From positions 32,600,185 through 32,664,184 of the forward strand of contig CM037874.1 in assembly GCA_021292105.1 (NCBI GenBank): a DNA stretch of 64,000 nt, written 5' to 3'. Position numbers and translations under genes: made by a program. The number at the start of each line of letters is the position of its first letter. The stretch's first letter is position 1. Source of the stretch: Anadara kagoshimensis (Eukaryota > Mollusca > Bivalvia > Arcoida > Arcidae). Of the stretch, positions 53,890 to 64,000 are shown in pieces. Under the pieces are notes generated by a model. The model was not told the DNA's origin, did not search any database, and worked only from the letters and a program-made list of their open reading frames with translations.

Positions 53890-56044
53890 TTTATAAAGCA
53901 TAAAGGTGTGATTCAGATGATAGTTTTAAGAGTCTATAGAGGACACCGAACTTCGCAAAATAAAATTAAAACAATCGCGTGGAACATAAATTAGGATTTA
54001 AAGAATTCTCTGCTCTTAAAATTTAGGAATAACTCCTACTTTTAACCTTTAATATGATGTTAAATGGTGAGAAAATGATATTGGGTGATAAAAAAAAATA
54101 CTGAGCGCCGTGTTTGGGGAAATTTATCTAGTTTCAGTTAATTTTTCTGATTTAAAACTTGTATAAATTAGACTACCACGTATTTTAATCACCAAGAAAA
54201 CATTGATTACTGATGAAATGATACACAGGAGATGTAGTAAATTCATAGATTCTAACTCAGTAAATTATATGTTATACTTGAATTTACTAGACTATTTGTC
54301 TTAAAATGTACCATATATATATTGTGAAGCTCCAATCAGGAACTCCGCTGGAAAGCGCCCGGTATATGCGTAACTAGACTATTTTGACAATATCGATTGG
54401 ATATATATTTTGTAATTTTAAACATCTAAATTTTCCTACATATTGTCGTCTTCCTTGTATAAATACAAACATGTATTTAACTCGAAAATCTATTTTTATT
54501 TACCATACTTTTGTCAGTCATGACGTCATTTGCGTGTTTATATTGTCTTCTTCCCTTGATTCTTTTTCACGATTACGTTGGTTTTTTTCCTACGGAAGAC
54601 ATCTAAGACATTTTTCAGTTACAAATTGTTTTCTTTTACTAGTATTTATAATCAGCGTTAACTTTTTAAATTTCTTATGTTAACTATTCCCCGTCGTGCT
54701 ACATAGTTTTTTTTACCTTAGGTATTCGTAAGGCTTGAACTCCATACAAGTTATTTTATCAATTGGCTATGTCCGACTGCCGTTGTGTATAATTTTTCTT
54801 ATCGTTACTGTTGTAAGCAATGCCAAAAAGTGTTTAATCTAATCATTTAACACAAGTAGAAAGGGTTATTGTAAGTAATGATTGAACTACACATTTCATA
54901 TCAATAAAATCTATCTAAAACGTCTAAATATCATTTTATTCTATTGTCGATATTTATTGATTTTATTGTAAATTATACCATCACATCCCACTTTGCAAGC
55001 CCAGATACTGATAAAGATCCAAATACTGACCATCTATGTATTTGCCGTCTGTCCATTACTATTGGGCACTTGTCTACTTTCCTTAGTAAGTGGAACTTTT
55101 CTGAGCCCACGTTTTGCTGAATTCGGACAAGAATCGCTATGAACAGGGTAATTAGGCCAGCTTCGTGGCAAGGATACGATAGTAAATATAAATAGGGACG
55201 TGGCCAAAATGCAAGAAACGCGTTTTACATAGGATTTATCAATAGTATGATTCAAAAAAAGGTTGCTCCGAAAAGTCATCTGATTCTAACTTGTCCAACA
55301 CCGAGGCACGAAGGATACTTCATCAATATATAAATAAAATGTAAAGAACATGTAAATCACCAGTATATTACATAATAGAAACATTATATTCACATGATTT
55401 CGCCATTTATATTGTAATTGCGGATGACACACTCAATACAATGTTAATTCTGGTGAACCATCTGAAACATGTATTATATAATATTGATAAAGTATAGATG
55501 TAAAAAAAAACTTTTCATCCAAGGCTAGAAAAAAGATCAGTTTGGATAAGTAAAATATTACAGATGACTGAGTCTGTCTCTTTATTTGCCATCAAATAAA
55601 TAACAAGCATTGTGTATTACATGCATCAAATATTACCGTACTAATTAAGTAATGAGCATTAATTGATTGATGAACATGTTTACTTAAAATAACTCGGTTC
55701 TGTCTAAAATGAACTTTTTTCTGTAAAATTGCATTTTGTCATTCGGATCATGAAAACTGAACGTAAAGGGCGCTGTTTACTTTGCACTTTAATTAGCTTT
55801 GATAAATAATATAGTTATGTATTCGCAGTATAAGAGTTTGGCATAAAACTTTTTTATCTTACAGTTACTAATGAAGCTATTATATTCCTACACACCTGAA
55901 TACAATAACAACTATGAATAGACAGTAAAAGCTTTAAAATACCAAATTATTATTTTTATTTCCTCGTATGACTATAAAATAAATATTAGGTAAATTGATT
56001 CTGATACAAACCTGCTATTTTTTTGTCTTTAATCAGGGAGTTGA

Positions 56045-58773
56045 TTTACGTTTTTTACAACATTTTTAACATTCGTGTTATAATGACAAGTCTTACCTCC
56101 AATTAAAGAATTAGGCTTTGAATTTTAAATTTTGTTCATTGTTAACATATAACGATTCATAATTTGTTTTAAGAAAATCGAGAAAATTTAGGTTATCAAG
56201 AACTGATAAGAAGTGTCTGCCAAATCGATCTTACGACGTTGCAGTTCCCTTTATATAACTAAAGTTTACTTATAAATGTTATAATAATCTGTATAATAGA
56301 CACTTTTTCTGAAATGATATGTGATATACTGAACGCTATATTAAAAAAGTGTTTTAAGTAAAAGCAGCTCAAGAAAAACAATTCGATATCTTGATTTAAG
56401 GTAGTTCCATACTTTACAAATCGCCTGAAAACACATATTGAAATTTTCACGACATGAATGATCAAAGTATAACTACTGTTATCAACAAATAAGCTTTAAT
56501 AATTTTATGTTATCCTTAGAAACCAAAAGTCTCTTGCATTTAAATTAACAATTATGTCATAAAGATTATTTGGACCAATGGAATTTTAGTTCCGGTCACG
56601 TGGTATTTTCCACAGCGCCACCTATCAAGATAGAACATTAATTTCCGGAAAACAAAAAGTAACACCCTTTCGTTAATTTGTAGATTTTTAAAAAAGTAAG
56701 TCAAATACGACCCCTGATTTTCACATATATTGCACATGAATATATAAGTGTTTTTCGGAAACTAAAAATGTGGGGTCGTCAAGCTATTTTTTTCATAAAA
56801 TTGCATCAAAATCCTGAAACAAGAAAAATGCATCATTCCTTACGTAAGAAGTTACCAATAATGTCTTAGGACACTATTATGAACTCAATGTTTTTCGTTT
56901 GGTATTAACAAATAAACAAAAACACTGGTTGTGAGCTATATAGCTGTGCAAAACAAAACCAATTTAAATTTCATATGGTCTGTCACCCATAGAAACCCCT
57001 AGCAACCGTTACCCGACACAGATCAGTTAAAGTTGAAAGGGGATTCGTATATATTGATGAAGCGTTCTTGATTCTAGGTCGCTGAATGAAACGCAAATAC
57101 AAGAGCAAAGTCAAACTGCTAAAATTTGACACCGTGAAAAATTATCAAACAATATGTTTATTGAAGAATCGTCAGTTTGTGTCCTACTATTTGTATTTAA
57201 AATCACCGAAAAAACATAAAGCGGCATTTAAAATCCCGTCTTTAAAATTTAAACAATGTACTCAAATCTTTCAATTATTTAGAATAGTTCTCTCAATAGT
57301 GTAGATCTACCTAATTTCCGATATGTACAATATAGATTTTCTTCTTAAAAATAGTAAACTTACTTTTTTCTATTTTTATTTTCCATATAACCTACAATGT
57401 ATCATTTTTGGGTGACATAAACATGAACATATTTCATCATTTTGGCATTGTCGGTTAAACAAAAGCACATGTAATTAATAATTCAAAGCACAAGAGTTTC
57501 AATGGACAACATTAATTGACCTAATGAGTATTATTTGGTTTATATGATATATCAACAAGGAGCAACTTGTCACTTGCCCCTTGAATTGACACAATTAAAG
57601 CTATTATCTGACAATACATATACTTATTTGGTAAAGAAGAGTCACTTTTGTACACAAACACAGCCTGAGATAAAAATATCCCACAAAATGCCATGAACTA
57701 CAACTTTCTAATCGCTCGCACGCTGTACTGCAATTGTACGAGGCCTTGAACCAATATGAAACACCTTGGACAAATAACTGCACAAATATGAAAATAGCTG
57801 ATTAATAGTACAAAAATATTAGTTACCTATTCTAAAGCTAAACGCTTAAGTACAAATTTAATTTTACTGGTATTGTTATTACAGTTAGACGTCATTTCCT
57901 ATTTACAACTATTATCATGTAAGACTACAGTAATTTTTCAGCATCTTGTATCAGGTAAATTACAATTTGCAAGGAAATGAGTATACAATAGGTTGTCATT
58001 AAATTTCCGGACGATATATAAAATGTTTCAGTAAATATAAATCGGGATATAAAAAAAATACAAATATATATTAAAGAAAATAAAACTTTGCAATTAAGCT
58101 TCAGTCATGAAATCGGAAGGAAATCTTTGTCATCAAGTACCGTTTTCGTGTTTGAAATTACTTGTTTCATTGTAGTACAGAAATAAGATAAAGTTACCAA
58201 TTTAAGATTGTAATGCGAATTCGTGTACATTCAGATTAACTATCTGGGTCATAAAGCACTGTTTTCTTGTACGAAATTACATGTTTCATCTTGGCACTGA
58301 TATGATATAAAGTTATCATTTCAATCAAGCATTTAATAAGAAGAAGTCTTGTACTTTTAAATTCATTATCCTTTCATGCATAGGTGGAAATAATAAAAAC
58401 TTAAACTTAAAAAGTATTTGGCGATATTAAAAATCAAAACATTTTTTTTATTTTGCCTGCCTTTCGTGCAATTATCCATAACTTATCTTTATTGCGAACT
58501 ATATATCTTACTACAAGTCTTTACTTGTTAATGTTCGTCAGTACAGTTTAACATATATCGGATGTTAATAGTGATAAAAGTTTGGCATCATATCAATAGC
58601 TGACATGAGATGGTGATAAAAATTTGTCACCACAATAACATCCTATATGAGAATAGACATGTCTTGCTTTTTCGAGTCGAATACAATTTTACAAGAAGTT
58701 ATAAGTCATTCAGCTTTAGGTGGACACGCTATAAAGCCAAATCCGGTTTTATGGTATGTAAAGATAAACAATA
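56045..58773. other. Unit 6-specific 2.7 kb segment without counterpart
   Basis: Flanked on the left by the shared CTTTAATCAGGGA (56040) and on the right by CAATTGTACTACTTTCGTTTTG (58775), which are adjacent in other units. I see no RT, transposase or host gene. The longest ATG frame is 72 lysine-rich codons at 57086, unrecognised and probably spurious. A tandem dimer lies at 58129-58371. It may be a large non-autonomous element, or ancestral sequence lost from the other units. Confidence 0.7.
58129..58371 (+). repeat. Diverged tandem dimer, about 120 bp each
   Basis: GTCATCAAGTACCGTTTTCG, GAAATTACTTGTTTCATT and AAGATAAAGTTACCAATTT are repeated about 119 bp later as GTCATAAAGCACTGTTTTCT, GAAATTACATGTTTCATC and TGATATAAAGTTATCATTT. 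The two copies keep the same order and spacing. Confidence 0.7.
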
Positions 58774-59754
58774 TACAATTGTACTACTTTCGTTTTGTTT
58801 TGATTATAAATGTGTTATGTGGTTTATTTTAGAATAAACAAACAAGGGAAATTTTAATCGATGTTTGTAGTGTCATGACAATTCTCAGAATTAGAAATTT
58901 CCTGTCTCAAGACCTGATATTGTGTTGAAATCTTCTAAGGAAAAATTGCGTCTATATTCAGTACTGTCATTCAGTACAAAGACCAGACAATATATTAAAT
59001 ACAATTCTTAGTAAACGAAAACAGTGTCTATAGGGGATTTAGTGTTTGCTATTTGGCTTCATAATACTATAACAAATGGTTGTGACAGACGACAAACGAG
59101 CTACCTTAAAATGACCTTTATTCCCAGAATAATCAATACAACTCGGTCATTTGCTGATTAAAAACGTCATTTAAGAAAATAAAAATGATAAAACTCCATC
59201 AAACAAAAAAGCTGTGATTCTCATGAAAGATGGTAGAACGAATATATCACACAAATTTATTATAGTACTCTGAGGGATTATTACATGTACTAATTGGTCA
59301 TCAATCACACGAACATGTCACTTCAGTGTGTTTTGTTTTATTGGCATGCTAAAGTTTGTTGCTGGATGTTCTTCTGTTGACTTTTGAACCAATTCTGGGA
59401 TAATGGTCGTTTCGTGTTAAAATGTCTCCATAGTGAGTATTAGATGACAATTATTGGAAAATATGTCATTGAACCTTATAGAAATCTGAACTATAAATCG
59501 TTCTTATATACGGTAAATGGTGTAAGTTTCTTCGAAAATATTTTGTTAATGTTAACATCACAATTTAATTTTATTAAAAATTGTAACAGTTTTGTTTTTA
59601 CTTTGCATGTAAAACAGCAATATTATATATAGTTAAAACAACCAAGCACAAACATACCGGTCAGGTCCACACCACATATTAAAAGGCATTTAAAACTATG
59701 TAGAAAAAAATTAAGTTATTTCCGTAATAGGCTTTCATTAGGAAAGTCTGGCCT

Positions 59755-59759
59755 GAGAG

Positions 59760-59792
<33 letters not shown>
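59755..59792 (+). repeat. (GA)n microsatellite, unit 6
   Basis: About 38 bp with one GCGAG interruption. The tract is absent at the ends of units 4 and 5, where the RT insertion replaced it. Confidence 0.95.
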
Positions 59793-59796
<4 letters not shown>

Positions 59797-59945
59797 TGTG
59801 ATGACGACTATACCACATTTGAAGGTCTGTATAAGCCTAAGCTGGCTATGTCTCAATGGCAACGATTTATTTGATTTGTAAGCGTATTCCTTCTTTGTAG
59901 AAAGTCCCCGTAGTAGGAACAAGCTGTACCATAGCGTATTGACAA
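59793..59945 (-). pseudogene. Antisense RT C-terminal remnant at end of unit 6
   Basis: Same remnant in unit 6. This unit end was not hit by the insertion found in units 4 and 5. Confidence 0.72.
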
Positions 59946-60153
59946 ACCAACATTTCAGCCATCAATATAACAAATTATCTTTCTTTTAACAATAATACAT
60001 GCAAGACGATCGTTTGATCAGAAAAAAATTGTAAACGATTTTAAATAATAGAATTTTGTCAAACAACAAAGCTGTAATTAAAAAAAAAACGTGAATATAT
60101 CTGTAAATCACTTTACACGGTGTAATTATAGCATTCAAACAGAAAGAATATAT

Positions 60154-60477
60154 GTCACCCTTCAAAGAAATTTCTCGTATAGCGATTGGTTAACTTTCCG
60201 GGGTACATGGAACGATGTTCGGAAATCTGCAGGGGTACATGAGAGCCCGCGATGTTTAGCGATAAAAGGGAAGTAACTCGTACATCTCTAACGTCTAGTT
60301 ACGGTAAACAAACATTGCGACAACGCACGCAAGTCACAGAAAATACGAAAAGGAAGTTAAAAAGATCCAACTGGTAACGCTTTGAAGGGTGACAAAAACG
60401 CCTGCGGCTCAAGGTACATAAATCTTTGACGGGGTACATGGGACCGTGTAACCTGCCAAAGCCCTGTATAACTTATA
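60154..60477. mobile_element. Insertion with 14-bp inverted repeats at unit 6/7 junction
   Basis: Near-identical to 10373-10697, with the same edges, the 240-bp inverted-repeat core (60154-60393) and the trailing 80 bp. Its presence at two non-adjacent junctions only implies copying through unit duplication or conversion rather than two insertions. Confidence 0.75.
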
Positions 60478-61179
60478 ATATACCAAATGGTCATCAATTG
60501 TACGAACATGTAACTGTTGATTTTTTGTTTTATTTTTAGACATTACTTTCCTGACCTTTCAACAAATTCAAAATAAATGGCTGTTTGTATTAAACGCAAA
60601 TTCACAGTTGGTAAAAGATTGCAATTATGAAAATTAGGCCATTGGTTTTGCTGTAAATGTGGAATTACTTAGCAATGGTAATTGAATTTTCCCTTTCAGC
60701 CAAATTTGGAAAACAATCGTATTAAAAGTACCATAGCATTTAACGCCATAGATTTTTGTTTTGTGGGTAATCAACACATATATGCGATGAAAGTCCACAT
60801 AAGGGACTATTGGATATATAAATTGGTCATCAATATCAATCACAGGAACATTTCACATCAGAATATTTGCTTTATTGGCAAGCTAAGGTTTATAGATGGA
60901 TATTCTTTTGCTGATTCTTCAACAAATTTAAGGCTAATTATGCTTTATTTTTAACACAATTCCACAGTAAAAAGTAGATGACAATAACTGTAAATTAGGA
61001 CAATGTTGTAGACGTATACTGACTTAGAAATATCTATATATAGCGGATTATATAAATGGACAGTTAGCAGGGTATGTTTGTATCTACTTTAGAGACCTTC
61101 GATAAGCCAGAAAGTGTTTGAATAGTCAACATAAACCAAAGAAATAACATTCTATTTAAGTTTATTCATTTGGTGATCG

Positions 61180-61241
61180 AACGAGAGTCAGGAAAGGCAT
61201 ATTTATAGTTCAATTTAAATATGCTATACATGACTCTCGTT
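61180..61241 (+). other. Hairpin, unit 7
   Basis: Same as the unit 1 structure with both stems intact. The sequence immediately downstream has lost about 20 bp relative to unit 1. Confidence 0.68.
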
Positions 61242-61628
61242 TACAACTCGTTTATTATTTCCGATATTTATAATCAAGCATGTCAGAAACGTACAATTTC
61301 CACTACAATAATTTATTTTATTCAAGATTTCTGCAAACATATAGGATTGAAGGAACGGCTTTTTTGAAATAAGGATAGTAAACAAACTTTGGGATAGGCT
61401 TCTATGCTGTCCACTTAATCAAACAATGCAAAGTGCATAGTTTTTTATCAGCAATTAAATTTTGGCAAAATCAAATAGGTTTTACTGAAGAATCAAGGTA
61501 CTACCAATTGTGAATATTTAGGAATAAAATTTAGCGCGACAACATAAAATTACATTATTAAAGGAAAAATGTCCGTGCGATTGATGGCCAAAAAGTATAT
61601 CTGAAACTCTTATGCATCTTTTTGTTGG

Positions 61629-61633
61629 TTATC
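61629..61633. repeat. Target-site duplication, left copy (TTATC)
   Basis: Five bases matching 62874-62878 on the other side of the RT insertion. Only one copy exists at the empty sites in units 1, 2 and 3. Confidence 0.8.
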
Positions 61634-61652
61634 GGTAACACTAACACAAATT

Positions 61653-62675
61653 TTGACAATCGTCAAAGATGGTCTTCAGTCTTATTCAGAAAAAGTATAT
61701 TCTACATCTGGAATCAACCAAATGTGGATTTTCAAAAATTCTAAAGAATTACTTGAACATCTTGCTTCTAATACTTTATCTCATGTAAAAAGTATAAAAA
61801 CATTTGATTTTTCTACACTATACACCACAATCCCTCATTCTAAATTGAAAGAAAGTCTTAAAGAAATTATTCACTTGTCTTTCTTCTACAAAAACGGTAA
61901 GCCAAGATACAAATATCTGGTGCTAAACAGGGATTCTGGTTATTTTGTCAAGCATTATACGGATTCCAAACAAAAATATACTGAAGATACCATCAACAAA
62001 ATGTTGGAGTTTTTGATAGATAACATATTTGTTGTGTTTGGCAATATAGTTTTTCAGCAAACAATTGGTATACCAATGGGTACAAACTGTGCACCATTGC
62101 TTGCTGATTTGTTTCTTTATTCTTACGAAGCAGAATTTATGCAGAACCTTGTTAAATCTGGAGAGAAAACTGTCGCCAAATCATTCAACTCAACATACAG
62201 ATACATAGATGACGTTCTGTCTCTTAACAATCCTAAATTTGGAGACTATGTAAATGTCATCTATCCTAGTGAGCTTGAAATAAAAGACACGACTGATTCC
62301 TCAAGTTCTGCTTCATATTTAGACTTACACCTGAATTATGACGCACAAGAAAGGCTACATTTGAAACTTTATGACAAACGTGATGACTTCAATTTTTCTA
62401 TTGTCAACTTTCCTTTTTTATGCAGCAATATACCTGCTTCTCCTGCTTATGGTGTATTTGTTTCCCAATTAATACGCTATGGTAGAGCTTGTTCCCACTA
62501 CGGGGATTTTGTACAACGAAGTAGGCTGCTTACAAATAAATTGTTGACTCAGGGATATTGCAAGCCTAGGCTTATCAAGGCCCTCAAAAAGTTTTATGGC
62601 CGTCATCACAGTATTGTTGATAAGTTTGATGTCTCTGTGTCCAGGATTGCCTTGGATATATTTGACGTCTCATAG
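61653..62675 (+). CDS. Reverse transcriptase fragment, Penelope-like type
   Basis: Would copy element RNA into DNA in the nucleus. The frame is open for 340 codons but begins with TTG at the truncated edge; the first ATG is codon 24 (61722), so no genuine start is visible and the N-terminal part is missing. RT motifs in order: motif A FDFSTLYTTIP at residues 51-61 with Asp52; motif B IGIPMGTNCAPLLADL at about 138-153; motif C YIDD at 184-187; then SYLDLHL at 221-227. A C-terminal region with LYDKRDDFNF and FYGRHH follows and ends at TAG without a GIY-YIG or other endonuclease domain. The A, B and C motif spacing and the TxIP sequence fit Penelope-like RTs better than LINE or LTR types, though I could not align it. 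All catalytic Asp residues are present, unlike every other copy in the window. Confidence 0.85.
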   Translation: MTIVKDGLQSYSEKVYSTSGINQMWIFKNSKELLEHLASNTLSHVKSIKTFDFSTLYTTIPHSKLKESLKEIIHLSFFYKNGKPRYKYLVLNRDSGYFVKHYTDSKQKYTEDTINKMLEFLIDNIFVVFGNIVFQQTIGIPMGTNCAPLLADLFLYSYEAEFMQNLVKSGEKTVAKSFNSTYRYIDDVLSLNNPKFGDYVNVIYPSELEIKDTTDSSSSASYLDLHLNYDAQERLHLKLYDKRDDFNFSIVNFPFLCSNIPASPAYGVFVSQLIRYGRACSHYGDFVQRSRLLTNKLLTQGYCKPRLIKALKKFYGRHHSIVDKFDVSVSRIALDIFDVS

Positions 62676-62737
62676 TTCCATGTTCCTTTCACACAATTTT
62701 GATTACACACGTGACGGGTGTAGCTAGCTAAACAGGA

Positions 62738-62784
62738 GGTGCTTACCCTTCCGGAGCACCCGGCCTCACTTCCCTGGTGGAAGT
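62738..62784 (+). other. Paired hairpins in the retroelement 3' tail
   Basis: Two perfect 6-bp stems lie in the 3' untranslated tail: GGTGCT (62738-62743) with AGCACC (62755-62760), and ACTTCC (62768-62773) with GGAAGT (62779-62784). They could be the RNA structure recognised by the RT or its endonuclease partner. This is inference; 6-bp stems are weak evidence alone. Confidence 0.45.
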
Positions 62785-62873
62785 TCACGTGTCTAACCTA
62801 ACTTGTCAGTTCCAAAGTTTTTACTTTGCTTCTGGATTGTGATTCGGAAATGGATAAGTATGTTTGTTTTTGA

Positions 62874-62878
62874 TTATC
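62874..62878. repeat. Target-site duplication, right copy (TTATC)
   Basis: Follows the element terminus TTTGTTTTTGA directly and continues into TACAAAACAAATACTATG, the type-A sequence found after the empty site. Confidence 0.8.
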
Positions 62879-63742
62879 TACAAAACAAATACTATGACAT
62901 TTATTGAAAACCTATCAAACATACCATGAAGGTGATCGTTTTACACATTCAATAAATGTTACCATCATACTTATAAATGATATAGAAAATGCCATACGCA
63001 AAAAACGCTTTTCAAAGTTTCAGAAACAGTTGACAGCAAAACATCAGGCTACTGTAGCAGACGACAAATGAGCAAATTTAAACCATCTTTATTTGTAAAT
63101 AATTCAAACAATCCCATTATTGTCTGACCAAGGAACTCTTCAAGGAAATAAGAATAATACAAATGCGATATCATTGTTGTGTTTTCATGGAAAATATAAC
63201 TCAGTAGACACAATGTGATAATAACACTCAAAGAGGCCAATAAATATACCTGTCTGTCAATATAATTAACTTGTTTTTTTACATTTGAACACTGATTGCA
63301 GGTCCATGGTAAAGAAAGAAAATTAGTTGCAACTTGGACATTGTGTTGCTGTAAATGTAACTAGTCTTGCAAATAATAAAGATTTCCTATTACACTAAGG
63401 TAAGATGTGGTAATACGATCCAAGCTCATTTGAAGTAATAAACTTTTTGCTATATTTTTATAACTTTACATAATGGTATCGATGTTATTTGTACATCAAC
63501 ACGTTTCCCAAGAATATGATTCGTATAAAACAGATGTTTGTACCATAAGTGGAATAATAGATAGTTAAATAAAGAAGGTTCTGAAAAAATGTTTGATGGA
63601 CAAGATATATGCTATAAAAGTATTACATATTATAGTGAATATTGTTTTTCTCCAGGATCCGATTATGTCCGTTTAAAGTTTGTATAGCCATAGCCAATTT
63701 ATACAACCAAGTACCATAAATACATAGCCATATCCATATTAT

Positions 63743-63822
63743 CACAATCCGATAGCAAAGTAAAAACTTTGAAAATTGATATTAAGCTTAACACGTGAAC
63801 TTTCACCAAGGAAGTGAGACCA
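63743..63822 (-). mobile_element. Short inverted RT-element tail, unit 7
   Basis: Positional copy of 1977-2058, confirming that the type-A set continues in unit 7 beyond the new insertion. Confidence 0.6.
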
Positions 63823-64000
63823 CGTGCATATCAAAATTGAGAATATTGTCTTTGAACCATTATTTTGCGCGAGTATAGAGAAATATTTTACTTTTTACAC
63901 TTCATTTATTGATAACATTGTTTTATATTCCATTAGAACTCTTACGGTAGTTGTTAACATTATATCTTTATATCAAGATACAGGTTCTACGTGTTTACAA

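Larger units (their letters stand above)
52340..55990. other. Strongly diverged middle of unit 6
   Basis: Aligns to 6200-8970 of unit 1 and its counterparts, but with frequent substitutions and indels, unlike the near-identity seen between other units over the same part. The tRNA-like segment is missing near 52370. It includes the RT insertion at 53000-53889; no host gene is seen. Confidence 0.75.
49504..60492 (+). repeat. Tandem array unit 6 (mosaic type B)
   Basis: About 10.99 kb. The first 2.7 kb matches units 4 and 5, with deletions at about 51055 and 51617. About 52.34-55.99 kb aligns to other units only with many substitutions and indels, 56045-58773 has no counterpart elsewhere in the window, and 58.8-60.15 kb is again nearly identical to other units. 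It carries its own RT insertion (53000-53889) and no tRNA-like segment. Confidence 0.9.
61634..62873 (+). mobile_element. 5'-truncated Penelope-like retroelement with target duplication
   Basis: A 1,240-bp insertion present only in unit 7. The left flank ends in TTATC (61629-61633) and the right flank repeats TTATC (62874-62878). The uninterrupted site GGTTATCTACAAAA is seen at about 1127, 11866 and 22110. The element begins inside the RT coding frame, which stays open to its left edge, so it is 5'-truncated. It ends in about 200 bp of 3' untranslated sequence terminating TATGTTTGTTTTTGA. This fits target-primed reverse transcription. Assignment to Penelope-like elements is from the RT motifs; no GIY-YIG endonuclease domain is present in the copy. 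Confidence 0.88.
60493..64000 (+). repeat. Tandem array unit 7 (type A, cut by window end)
   Basis: First 3.5 kb of another type-A unit, interrupted by the intact RT insertion 61634-62873. Its left junction carries the same inverted-repeat insertion as the unit 1/2 junction. Further in (about 62.9-63.7 kb) its variants match unit 3 rather than units 1 or 2, for example the ATATATNCTATA stretch after GGACAAG that units 1 and 2 lack. Confidence 0.94.

Noticed and set aside
54200..54240. Hammerhead ribozyme, sought because some Penelope-like elements carry them (CTGATGAAATG seen here)
   Set aside because: The GAAA core and flanking stems are not in the required arrangement. Other units read CTGGTGAAATG, so the match is a point mutation.
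57086..57304. 72-codon lysine-rich ORF in the unit 6-specific segment
   Set aside because: Single copy, no recognised domain or homologous frame in the window, and length expected by chance in AT-rich DNA.
1..64000. CRISPR array or phage-type direct repeats
   Set aside because: Repeats are about 10 kb units plus transposon fragments. There are no short regularly spaced repeats with unique spacers and no cas-like genes.

Overview
The window is non-coding, AT-rich, eukaryotic-looking DNA with no bacterial or phage architecture: no operons, no Shine-Dalgarno spacing and no long host ORF. The one substantial protein is a 340-codon reverse transcriptase (RT) fragment, whose motifs fit the Penelope-like (PLE) lineage of a type common in bivalves and cnidarians. 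My best guess is a marine invertebrate, probably a bivalve mollusc. That rests on the RT type, the base composition and a short AAGGGAAGTAACTC-type motif I associate with molluscan repeats; I could not test it. Layout: the whole window is a direct tandem array. Using ATCAAY..ACGAACATGT as an arbitrary phase marker, units begin at 1, 10712, 20995, 31478, 40459, 49504 and 60493. This gives six full-length units of 10.71, 10.28, 10.48, 8.98, 9.05 and 10.99 kb and a 3.5 kb start of a seventh. Units 1, 2, 3 and 7 (type A) share PLE insertions in their first third. Units 4 and 5 (type B) lack these and have a diverged first third, but are nearly identical to type A in their distal two thirds. Unit 6 is a mosaic: B-like at its start, strongly diverged between about 52.3 and 56.0 kb, carrying a private 2.7 kb insertion (56.0-58.8 kb), then again nearly identical to the others. 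Mobile-element history: every unit carries pieces of the same RT element in both orientations and of different ages. The youngest copy (61634-62873, unit 7 only) keeps an open frame with the YIDD catalytic motif. It has a 5-bp TTATC target duplication, and the empty site survives in the other units. A second copy in unit 6 (53000-53889) has the same 3' terminus and a TTTAT duplication, so the element's 3' end can be defined from the sequence. Both are 5'-truncated. All older copies have lost the YIDD tetrad (CIDD, NIND or YIGD). Other content: AG microsatellites embedded in an antisense RT remnant near unit ends, a roughly 320-bp insertion with 14-bp inverted repeats at two unit junctions, a conserved hairpin whose arms persist while the loop varies, a tRNA-B-box-like segment (locally duplicated in unit 3), and a degenerate internal module repeated several times per unit. 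I found no host gene, rRNA, convincing functional tRNA or CRISPR. The biological interest is the array itself: how it is homogenised, and how retroelement insertions and microhomology deletions date its units.
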